A stretch of DNA of 64,000 bases, from the NCBI RefSeq assembly GCF_030654605.1, contig NZ_JAURXB010000123.1, positions 1 through 64,000 on the forward strand, in the 5' to 3' direction. The translations under genes were made by a program, and so were the position numbers. Numbering within the stretch: position 1 is the stretch's first letter; every line of letters begins with the position of its first letter. Of this stretch, positions 54,985 through 62,965 are shown in pieces. The stretch is from Bradyrhizobium sp. GTDB lineage: Bacteria > Pseudomonadota > Alphaproteobacteria > Rhizobiales > Xanthobacteraceae. The notes beneath the pieces are model-generated. The model made no database searches, had not been told where the DNA came from, and saw only the letters and a program-made list of their open reading frames with translations.

Positions 54985-56910
54985 TCACACCGCCACCGTC
55001 TTCGCGATAACATCCGCCAGCTGCTGCTGCAGGAACGGCTTCGACAGCTTGGGCAGGCCTTCATCCGCGCCGGGCGGCAGCTCGGCGAATCCGGTCGCCA
55101 GGATGATCGGCAGATGGGGTTTCTCCGCCCTGATGGCGGCGGCGAGATCCGAGCCCGTCATGTGCGGCATGGCCTGGTCGGTGATCACGAGGTCGATGGT
55201 GTCGTCACGCCGGATGATGTCGAGGGCGTCCTTGCCGGAGACCGCCTCCAGCACGGTGTGGCCGAGGTCTTCCAGCATGGCCGCGGTATTGAGCAGCACC
55301 AGCGCATCGTCATCCACCGCGAGGATCAGGAGGGGACCTTCCTTTCCATTTGATGGCCTCGAGGCGGCTTCGTTCTGAACATGGTCGGGACCGTCCGCTA
55401 CCGGAAGCCAGAGCTCAGCCGTGGTGCCGGCGCCCTTGCTGCTCCTGAGCATGAACTTGCCGCCGGACTGCTGGATCATGCCATGAACCATCGACAGCCC
55501 CAGTCCTGTGCCCTTGCCGATGCCCTTGGTGGTGAAGAAGGGCTCCAGCGCCCGCCGGCGCGTCGCTTCGTCCATTCCGCACCCGTTGTCGGTCACCGAC
55601 AGACAGACATAAACTCCGTCCTTCAGGTCCGGCGCGCCGGCGATGGTCTCCTCCTTCGCGGTGATGACGATCAAGCCGCCTTTCGGCATCGCGTCCCGCG
55701 CATTGACGGCGAGATTGAGGATGGCCAGTTCCAGCTGGTTCGGATCGGCGAGAATCCTGTTCAGCCCGGAGGCGAACTCCATCCTGATCTGCGCGGTGGC
55801 GCCGAGCGAACTGTGCAGCAGATCGGTCATGCCGCGAACGAGCTCCGAGACGTCGAGCGCCACCGGATTGAGCTCCTGCCGGCGCGCGAAGGCCAGCATC
55901 CGCTGCGTCAATCCGGCGCCGCGCTGGGCGGCGTGCATGGCGTTGTCCACCAGACGTAACGTCTTGGGATCGTCGGGAAGACGCTTGCGCAGCAGTTCGA
56001 GGCTGCCCAGCACCGCCATCAGCAGATTGTTGAAATCATGCGCGACGCCGCCGGTGAGCTGTCCGATCGCGTCCATTTTCTGCGACTGGAACAGGGCTTC
56101 GCGGGTCTCCTGCAGCGCGCGCTCGGACTTTCTGCGCTCGGTAATGTCGCGGGTGATCTTGGCGAAGCCCAGCAATGTTCCATCGTCGGCGCGGATCGGA
56201 TCGATGACGACGCTGGCCATGAATTTGCTGCCGTCCTTGCGCTGGCGCCAGCCTTCCTTTTCGAACCTGCCGTCGCGCGCAGCCGTTTCGAGCGCGGCTT
56301 GCGGGGCTCCCGCGCGCTGGTCCTGCTCGATATAAAACCGGGAGAAATGCTGCCCGATGATTTCGGAGGCCTCGTAGCCCTTGATCCGCTCGGCACCCGC
56401 GTTCCAGCTCGACACGAGGCCCTCCGGCGTCAGCATGTAGATCGCGTAATCGGTGACGCCCTGAATGAGACGCTTGAACTGCTCCTCGCTTCGCCTGAGC
56501 TGTTCCTCGGCCAGTCGGCGCTCGGTCAGGTCGCGCGTGATCTTGGCGTAGCCGACGACATTACCGGAACCATCCCTGATGGGATCGATGACGACATAGG
56601 CCCAGAACCGGGTGCCATCCTTGCGGATACGCCATCCTTCGTTCTCGAATTTTCCTTCGTGGGCCGCCGTCTCCAGCGCCCTTTGCGGCAATCCCGCCGC
56701 GCGATCGGCCTCGGTGTAGAAGCGCGAGAAATGTTCGCCCACGATTTCGGAGGCTTCGTAGCCCTTGAAGCGCCGCGCGCCCGGGTTCCAGCTCGACACG
56801 ATGCCGTTGGAATCAAGCATATAGATCGCGTAGTCGGTGATGGCCTCGATCAGCATGCGGTAGCGTCCATCGTCGGACAATGACGCGTCGAACCGCCCAC
56901 TCCCTTGCAT
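54985..56910 (-). CDS. PAS-PAS hybrid histidine kinase with receiver domain
   Basis: 641 residues: two tandem, closely similar PAS domains (about 20-130 and 145-255), HisKA with phosphoacceptor His in GGVAHDFNNLL, HATPase with NAVNARDAMP-type N box, GTGLGLSMVHG G box, and a C-terminal receiver (VDDDALVLL, phosphorylated Asp in ITDQAM, Lys in LSKPF). Cytoplasmic, no membrane helix. GGGGAG before the ATG. Upstream in the same direction is the Crp/Fnr gene, 86 nt away. Confidence 0.92.
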   Translation of the reverse strand: MQGSGRFDASLSDDGRYRMLIEAITDYAIYMLDSNGIVSSWNPGARRFKGYEASEIVGEHFSRFYTEADRAAGLPQRALETAAHEGKFENEGWRIRKDGTRFWAYVVIDPIRDGSGNVVGYAKITRDLTERRLAEEQLRRSEEQFKRLIQGVTDYAIYMLTPEGLVSSWNAGAERIKGYEASEIIGQHFSRFYIEQDQRAGAPQAALETAARDGRFEKEGWRQRKDGSKFMASVVIDPIRADDGTLLGFAKITRDITERRKSERALQETREALFQSQKMDAIGQLTGGVAHDFNNLLMAVLGSLELLRKRLPDDPKTLRLVDNAMHAAQRGAGLTQRMLAFARRQELNPVALDVSELVRGMTDLLHSSLGATAQIRMEFASGLNRILADPNQLELAILNLAVNARDAMPKGGLIVITAKEETIAGAPDLKDGVYVCLSVTDNGCGMDEATRRRALEPFFTTKGIGKGTGLGLSMVHGMIQQSGGKFMLRSSKGAGTTAELWLPVADGPDHVQNEAASRPSNGKEGPLLILAVDDDALVLLNTAAMLEDLGHTVLEAVSGKDALDIIRRDDTIDLVITDQAMPHMTGSDLAAAIRAEKPHLPIILATGFAELPPGADEGLPKLSKPFLQQQLADVIAKTVAV

Positions 56911-56996
56911 AGAATTCTCCCCGGCCAACCCCAACCTTGGGAAACCCGGCTCTGGCGGTATGGTTCCGTCGCCATGCACAGCGTTTTCGGCCGGTT

Positions 56997-57671
56997 CTAG
57001 TCGTTCCGCGCCACTGCCGTCAGCTTGGTCATGTTCTGAAGCAGGATTCGGCCGCGCTGCAGGTCCAGGATGCCGTCCTTGCGCCACAGCTGCAGCTGGC
57101 GGTTGACGCTTTCGCGGGCGGCGCCGACGAACACGCCGAGTTGCTCCTGCGAGATGTGCACCTCGGAACCGAAATCCGACGACAGCGCGCAGAGCCGGCG
57201 GGCCAGCCGCACCGGCAGCGGCTGCAGCATGGATTCCTCCATCCGCTCGCTCATCCAGCGGATGCGCTGGCACAGCAGCATGATCAGCTTGACCGCGACG
57301 CGGGGCTCGCGCTCGAGATGGGCCAGGAAATCCTCGCGCCGCAGCACGAACAATTCGGTCGGCTCGCCGGCGGTGGCATCCGCCGTGCGGCTCTGGCCGT
57401 CGAGCACCGCGACCTCGCCGAACAGATCGCCGGGGCCGAGGAAATTCAGGGTCAGGCGGCTGCCGTCAGAGGCGCCGGTCTCGATCCGGATCTGGCCGCG
57501 GCGGACCCCGAACAGGGCGTCGCCGGCGTCGCCCTTCTGGAACAGCATCTCGCCGACCCCGAGGTGCTGGGTGTGGCAGAGGCTGGAGATCCGCTGCAAT
57601 TCGTCGGGACCCAGGTCCGCGAACATCGGATTCATCTTCAGAATGACCGCAAATTCGGCCGCTTTACTCAT
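56997..57671 (-). CDS. Crp/Fnr family transcriptional regulator
   Basis: 224 residues: cyclic-nucleotide-binding beta barrel (FGVRRGQIRIETG, NFLGPGDLFGEVAVLDGQSRTADA with the phosphate-binding loop) and a C-terminal winged helix (VHISQEQLGVFVGAARESVNRQL). Two Cys in the N-terminal half do not form an Fnr cluster motif, so it probably senses cNMP or another ligand. A CRP-like site lies in its own upstream region. Confidence 0.92.
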   Translation of the reverse strand: MSKAAEFAVILKMNPMFADLGPDELQRISSLCHTQHLGVGEMLFQKGDAGDALFGVRRGQIRIETGASDGSRLTLNFLGPGDLFGEVAVLDGQSRTADATAGEPTELFVLRREDFLAHLEREPRVAVKLIMLLCQRIRWMSERMEESMLQPLPVRLARRLCALSSDFGSEVHISQEQLGVFVGAARESVNRQLQLWRKDGILDLQRGRILLQNMTKLTAVARND

Positions 57672-57738
57672 TGCAATGCCTTCCAGCGAGGATGCGAGAT
57701 CGTCAGATGGGCGTTAGCAAGGTTTGCCCGCCCCGAAG

Positions 57739-57754
57739 TGTGTCATAAGTCACA
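57739..57754. promoter_or_regulatory. CRP-like binding site between the Crp/Fnr and AsmA genes
   Basis: TGTGT-CATAAG-TCACA matches the CRP consensus TGTGA-N6-TCACA in nine of ten positions. It lies 68-83 nt upstream of the Crp/Fnr start and 136 nt before the AsmA gene, suited to autoregulation or control of both. Confidence 0.6.
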
Positions 57755-57889
57755 TATCTTTGCAGCACCTCCGGATTATTTTTGCTGGCTTTGAGCGGTT
57801 TCCTCTTCGGGATAAGCTTGGGGGACAAGGGTCCGCGCCGATACGGCCGGGCTGAATTCGCATGCGGCTGGCCGGTCTGGAATGACGAC

Positions 57890-59995
57890 ATGAGAGTACT
57901 GAAATTCGCCGGGGCCGCCATTGTCGCCGTGATCGTGGTGGCCGGCTTGCTGCTGATCGTCGGCGCGCCCTCGGGTTTCCTGACGTCGGAAATCCAGGCG
58001 CGGGTCGAGCGCGAAACCGGCTACCGGCTCACCATTGCGGGCGCCAGCAAGATCGGGATCTGGCCGTCGCTCAATGTGACGCTGAACGACGTCACGCTGC
58101 AGGACCCGAAAGACCGCGACGGCTCCAGCCGCGTCACCGTCGGCAGCGTGCAGGCCGACGTGACGCTGGCGAGCCTGTGGTCGGGCCGCCCGCAGGTCAC
58201 CGAACTCGTCGTCAGGAAGCCGGTGCTGCACGTGCCGCTGCTGCGCGAACGCACGGGACAGCTGATCTCATCGGCGAGGCCCGCGTCGCCTCCCGGTGGC
58301 GCCGACAAGGCCGCGATCGATCGCATCAAGGTGACGGATGGCACGGTGGTGTTTTCCAATTTGCGCGACCGCGTGGAAAATCGCATCGAAAGCATCGACG
58401 CCGAAGCCAGAATCGGCGCCGACCGCAAGGTCAGGATCACCGGCAGCGCCAAAGCCGGCGATCGTCCGCTCAAATTCGACATCAACGCCACCGCTCCGGT
58501 GCCGCCGCTGGAGCGGCAGAACATTCCCGTCGAAATCGTGCTCGACGCGCCCGGCCAGCTGCAGGCGACGGTGTCGGCCAAGGCCGAGGTGCGGCTCAAC
58601 GGCTCGACCGTGATGATCAACGGCCTGTCGGGCACGCTCGGCGACGCCGCGTTCAACGGCTGGGCCTCGGTCGATCTCGCCAGCAAGCCGCTGGTCAAAC
58701 TCGATCTCGATTTCCAGCGGCTCGACCTCGGCGGCGCCACGCCGCGCGGCGCCTCGGGCGCGCAGCCCTGGAGCAACGCGACCTTCGACGTCAGCGGATT
58801 GAATTATATCGACGCGCAGGTGCGCGCTTCCGCCGCCGAGCTCAAAGTGGGCGGCGCGCAATTCGTGCCGGCCGCGATCGACGCCACGCTCGGCAGCGGC
58901 GTGCTCAAGGTGCGGTTTTCCAATCTCGGCGCCTATGGCGGCCAGGCCAGCGGCGAGATCACCGCGGACGCGTCGGCGGCCGAGCCGAGCTTCGCGCTGC
59001 GCAGCGACCTTGCCGGCGTCCGCGCGCTGCCGCTGCTGAGCAGCGTTGCCGATTTCGACAAGCTGGACGGCAAGATGCAGGCGAAAATCGCCGTGCGCTC
59101 GACCGGGAACAGCCCACGCGCCATCATGTCCAACCTCAACGGCACGATGTTCACGGTGTTCCAGGACGGCGCCATCCGCGGGCTCAACGTCGCCAAGATG
59201 GTCCGCTCGCTGACCTCGGGCACGCTGTCGGGCTGGCAGGAAGGGCCAGACCAGGTCACCGACCTCAGCCAGCTGTCGGCCTCGTTCAAGATCGACAAGG
59301 GCCAGGCCGCCACTACCGATCTCAACCTGGTCGGCCCGCTGGTGAAGATGACCGGCATCGGCACCATCGACCTCGGCACCAAGCAGATCGCGTTCCGGGT
59401 CGAGCCGAAGCTGGTCCTGACCACCCAGGGCCAGGGCCGCACCGCCGATCCGGTCGGGCTCGGCATTCCCGTGATGATCGACGGGCCGTGGTCCGAGCCG
59501 CGCATCTATCCCGACATGGCCGGCATGCTCGACAATCCCGATGCGGCCTATGCCAAGCTGAAGGAGATGGGCAAGGGCCTGTTCGGCAAGGACGGCGGCG
59601 GACTGGACGCGTTGCTCGGCGGACTGAGCGGCGCGCAAGGCGGCGGCGCAGCGGGTGCCGGACCCGGGACCGGCGGCGGGGCACCTGCGGCCGGAGGCGG
59701 ATTGAACGACCTGCTCGGCGGCAAGCTCGGCGAGACCCTGGGGAATTTGATCCAGCAGGGGCTGGGCCAGGGAGGAATTGCCCAGGGAGGGATTGGCCAA
59801 GGCGGATTGGGGCAACAGGGAATTGGCCAGCCGGCGCCGGCGCAACGGCCGAGCCAGGGCCGCAGCCTCGCCGCGCCGGCCTCTCCGGTGCCGTCGATAC
59901 CGCCGGCCCCTGCGGCGCCAAACGAGACGATTCCGGACGGCATTCAGGACAGCCCTGCGATGAACGACGTGCTGCGGCAGCTGTTCAACCGGTGA
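57890..59995 (+). CDS. AsmA family protein
   Basis: 701 residues. One N-terminal transmembrane helix (about 5-25) and a long periplasmic part: AsmA N-domain (GYRLTIAGASKIGIWPSLNV, LNDVTLQDPKD) and a C-terminal AsmA_2-like domain (GTMFTVFQDGAIRGLNVAKM, GTIDLGTKQIAFRVEPKL). AsmA proteins move or sort phospholipids and affect outer-membrane assembly. The last 110 residues are a low-complexity Gly/Gln/Pro tail with GGxxQ repeats. The ATG at 57890 places the helix at the N-terminus. Confidence 0.9.
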   Translation: MRVLKFAGAAIVAVIVVAGLLLIVGAPSGFLTSEIQARVERETGYRLTIAGASKIGIWPSLNVTLNDVTLQDPKDRDGSSRVTVGSVQADVTLASLWSGRPQVTELVVRKPVLHVPLLRERTGQLISSARPASPPGGADKAAIDRIKVTDGTVVFSNLRDRVENRIESIDAEARIGADRKVRITGSAKAGDRPLKFDINATAPVPPLERQNIPVEIVLDAPGQLQATVSAKAEVRLNGSTVMINGLSGTLGDAAFNGWASVDLASKPLVKLDLDFQRLDLGGATPRGASGAQPWSNATFDVSGLNYIDAQVRASAAELKVGGAQFVPAAIDATLGSGVLKVRFSNLGAYGGQASGEITADASAAEPSFALRSDLAGVRALPLLSSVADFDKLDGKMQAKIAVRSTGNSPRAIMSNLNGTMFTVFQDGAIRGLNVAKMVRSLTSGTLSGWQEGPDQVTDLSQLSASFKIDKGQAATTDLNLVGPLVKMTGIGTIDLGTKQIAFRVEPKLVLTTQGQGRTADPVGLGIPVMIDGPWSEPRIYPDMAGMLDNPDAAYAKLKEMGKGLFGKDGGGLDALLGGLSGAQGGGAAGAGPGTGGGAPAAGGGLNDLLGGKLGETLGNLIQQGLGQGGIAQGGIGQGGLGQQGIGQPAPAQRPSQGRSLAAPASPVPSIPPAPAAPNETIPDGIQDSPAMNDVLRQLFNR

Positions 59996-60004
59996 AGGAA
60001 GACC

Positions 60005-60100
60005 CGTCATGCCCGGGCTTGACCCGGGCATCCACGTCTTCCTTCCGCTCATCGGAAACAAGAAAGGCTTGGATGGCCGGGTCAAGCCCGGCCATGACGG
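60005..60100. repeat. Paired-palindrome intergenic repeat, family B
   Basis: CGTCATGCCCGGGCTTGACC and its partner, with CCACGTCTT / AAGGCTTGG inner flanks, ten nt after the AsmA stop. Confidence 0.87.
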
Positions 60101-60234
60101 GGGTGGTTCATACTCAAACTGCCCAAAATCGCGGCTAACCATGCCGGCGGCGCTTCGGTCCGGGCCCGCCAAATTGTGCTAGACAGGGCCGGCTGGGCGC
60201 GAACCTCAGAGGGGGACGGCGCACGAGGGTCTGG

Positions 60235-62712
60235 ATGAGCGCGGTCAAGGACAAAACCTGGTTTCTGCGCGAAGGGCTGTTCGCCAAATACGTCGTCTCG
60301 CTGGTCGGGCTGGTGGTGTTCGTGCTCGCCGTCAACGGCGCGATGGAGACCTGGATCAGCTATCGCGGTACGCGCGTCGCGCTGGTCGAGGCCATGGGCG
60401 AGAAGGCGGAAGCCACCGCGCGGCGGATCGAGCAGTCGATCTATGAACTGGAGCGGCAGATCAGCTGGGTGACGCGCGCCAGTGCGACGGCGGCGAACCT
60501 CGATCGCACCCTGCAGCAGCGCCGCGCCGATTATGCGCAGCTGTTGAACCAGCTGCCGGCGGTGAGCCAGCTCACCTTCATCAGCGGCAGCGGCCGCGAA
60601 TTGCTGCGGATGTCGCGCACCCAGGTGGTGACCGACGGCGGCGGCGACTTCGCCCGCGATATCAGATTCATCGAGACCAACGCCAAGGGCGTCACCTTCG
60701 CGCCGGCCTATTTCGTCGGCTCCCGCCCGTTCATGTCGATCGCGGTGTCGCATTCCGGCGTCAACGCCGGCGTCACGCTGGCCGAGATCGATTTGCGCTT
60801 TCTCAACGATTTCCTCGGCGAGGCCCAGATCGGCAAGGTCGGCTACGCCTATGTGGTCGATGCGCGCGGCCAGGTGCTGGCGGGCTCGAAGGGCCCGGAG
60901 GTCGGCAACGAACTCGCCGCGCTGCCGCAGGTCGCGGCCCTCCTGAAGCCGGACGGCGTGCCGCTCACCTCCGGCACCGGCTTCGACGGCGAGAGGGTGC
61001 TGACGGCATCGAGCGCGTTGCCGAAACTCGGCTGGCATGCGCTGTTCGAGCAGCCGACCGCGCTGGCGCTGGCGCCGATCCGCGACCAGCTGGTGCGCAG
61101 CGCGCTGTTGATCGGGCTCGGCCTCGTGGTCGCTATCCTCGCCGGCACCGTGCTGGCGCGGCGGATGCTGATCCCGATCACCGCGCTGCGCGCAGGCGCA
61201 AGGCGGCTCGGCGCCGGCGATTTCAGCCATCGCATCGAGGTGCGCACCAGGGACGAGCTGGAGGAATTGTCCGACCAGTTCAACAGCATGGCCGGCCAGC
61301 TGCAGGAAACCTATGCCGGCCTCGAATCCAAGGTCGAGGCGCGGACGCGGGATCTGGCGCGCTCGATCAACGAACTCAAGGTGCTGGAGGAAGTCGGCCG
61401 CGCGGTGGCCTCCTCGCTCGACCTCAACGCGGTGCTGCCGACGGTGGCGGCGCGCGCGCTGGAGATCACCCATGCCGACGCGGTGCTGATCTACGGCCAC
61501 GACGCGGCAGAACATCAGTTCAACCTCACCGAGGCGATCGGCATCGACAAGGCGGCCGGAGGCAACCATCTCGTCATCGACGAGGCCGACAGCGTGCTCG
61601 GCGCGGCCGCGGCGCAAGGCGAGCCGATCGCGATCCCCGATCTGGCCGGCGCCGCCGGGAACCGGCTGCGTGATGTCGTGCTGGAGGCCGGCTTCCATTC
61701 GGTGCTGGTGGTGCCGCTGGTCGACCAGAAGGGCATCCTGGGCTCGCTGGTGGTGTTGCGCAAAATGGCCGGCGAGTTTTCGCCCGACCTGATCGGGCTG
61801 ATGAAGACCTTCGCGCATCAATCGGTGCTGGCGATGCGCAATGCGCGGCTGTTTTCGGAAGTCGACGCCAAGGGCCGCGAACTCGCGACCGCGCACTCCA
61901 CCGTGCAGCAGCAGGCCGCAAAACTGCAGGAACAGACCGACGAGCTGAAGAACTGGAACAGGTCGCTGGAGGAGCGGGTCGAGAAACAATTGGGCGAGAT
62001 CGAGCGCATCCGGCGGCTGGAGCGTTTCCTGCCGCCGCAGGTGGCGCAGCTGATCGCCTCCTCCGATGGCCATGATTCGCTGCTCGACAGCCATCGCCGC
62101 GAGGTCACGGTGGTGTTCTGCGATCTGCGCGGCTTCACGGCCTTCACCGAAGCCACCGAGCCGGAAGAGGCGATGAACGTGCTGCGCGAATATCACGCCG
62201 CACTCGGCGAGCTGATCTTCCGCTACGAGGGCACGCTCGACCGCTATGCCGGCGATGGCGTGATGATCCTGTTCAACGCGCCGATCCAGTTTCCGGACCA
62301 CGTGCAGCGCGCCGTGAAGATGGCGGTGGAGATGCGCGACGCCATCGCGGTGCTGACCCAGAAATGGCGCAACCGCGGCCACAGCCTCGGCTTCGGCGTC
62401 GGCATCGCGCTCGGCTATGCCACGCTCGGCCAGATCGGCTTCGAGCAGCGGCTCGAATACGCCGCGATCGGCAGCGTCACCAACCTGGCCTCGCGGCTGT
62501 GCGACGAAGCCAAGGCCGGTCAGATCGTGGTCAGCCAGCGCGTGTTCGGCATGGTCGAGCCATGGGTGGAAGGCCGCCAGCTGGAGGACCTGACGCTGAA
62601 GGGATTCAATCATCCGATCCTGGCAGTGGAGATTTTGCGCTGGCGCGGGGAGGATGAGGCGGCGGCGGCGGAGACGGCCGATGCGCCGCGGCGGCGGCAG
62701 CAGCCGGTGTAG
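60235..62712 (+). CDS. Sensor adenylate/guanylate cyclase (dCACHE-HAMP-GAF-CHD)
   Basis: 825 residues: helix at 19-40, periplasmic double-CACHE-like sensor to about 275, helix at 283-305, HAMP to 360, GAF about 390-540, a coiled coil, then a class III cyclase. It keeps the metal Asp pair (VFCDLRGFT and YAGDGVMILF) and the Asn/Arg of IGSVTNLASRL. Makes cAMP (or cGMP) from an external signal. The Crp/Fnr protein encoded 2.5 kb away is a possible receiver, not proven. Confidence 0.92.
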   Translation: MSAVKDKTWFLREGLFAKYVVSLVGLVVFVLAVNGAMETWISYRGTRVALVEAMGEKAEATARRIEQSIYELERQISWVTRASATAANLDRTLQQRRADYAQLLNQLPAVSQLTFISGSGRELLRMSRTQVVTDGGGDFARDIRFIETNAKGVTFAPAYFVGSRPFMSIAVSHSGVNAGVTLAEIDLRFLNDFLGEAQIGKVGYAYVVDARGQVLAGSKGPEVGNELAALPQVAALLKPDGVPLTSGTGFDGERVLTASSALPKLGWHALFEQPTALALAPIRDQLVRSALLIGLGLVVAILAGTVLARRMLIPITALRAGARRLGAGDFSHRIEVRTRDELEELSDQFNSMAGQLQETYAGLESKVEARTRDLARSINELKVLEEVGRAVASSLDLNAVLPTVAARALEITHADAVLIYGHDAAEHQFNLTEAIGIDKAAGGNHLVIDEADSVLGAAAAQGEPIAIPDLAGAAGNRLRDVVLEAGFHSVLVVPLVDQKGILGSLVVLRKMAGEFSPDLIGLMKTFAHQSVLAMRNARLFSEVDAKGRELATAHSTVQQQAAKLQEQTDELKNWNRSLEERVEKQLGEIERIRRLERFLPPQVAQLIASSDGHDSLLDSHRREVTVVFCDLRGFTAFTEATEPEEAMNVLREYHAALGELIFRYEGTLDRYAGDGVMILFNAPIQFPDHVQRAVKMAVEMRDAIAVLTQKWRNRGHSLGFGVGIALGYATLGQIGFEQRLEYAAIGSVTNLASRLCDEAKAGQIVVSQRVFGMVEPWVEGRQLEDLTLKGFNHPILAVEILRWRGEDEAAAAETADAPRRRQQPV

Positions 62713-62727
62713 GCGACACCCCTAGCT

Positions 62728-62848
62728 GTCGTCCCTGCGAACGCAGGGACCCATAATCACAGGGGTCAGCGGTTGCGCGAAGCCCTCCAACAGCAACTTT
62801 CACAACAGGCGACACGGCGTATGGGTCCCTGCTTTCGCAGGGACGACG
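62728..62848. repeat. Paired-palindrome intergenic repeat, family A
   Basis: Last copy in the window, right arm with the GCTTTCGCAGGG variant. Between the convergent cyclase and GMC oxidoreductase genes. Confidence 0.87.
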
Positions 62849-62965
62849 GCGAGGGTGTGGCGCCGGGAGCGCCTCAAAGCAAAAATGTCGAAAACAACCC
62901 CATGTACAGAATGGCTAGACGGGCGGCGCTCGTTCCACCCCAAGATATAGTACGTCAGGCCGTAC

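Noticed and set aside
60082..62613. 843-codon minus-strand frame opposite the cyclase gene
   Set aside because: Low-information composition and overlap with a complete multidomain protein; also runs through a family B repeat.
1332..62848. Regularly recurring repeats as a CRISPR array
   Set aside because: Copies are kilobases apart, each is an inverted pair, and there are no uniform spacers or cas genes.
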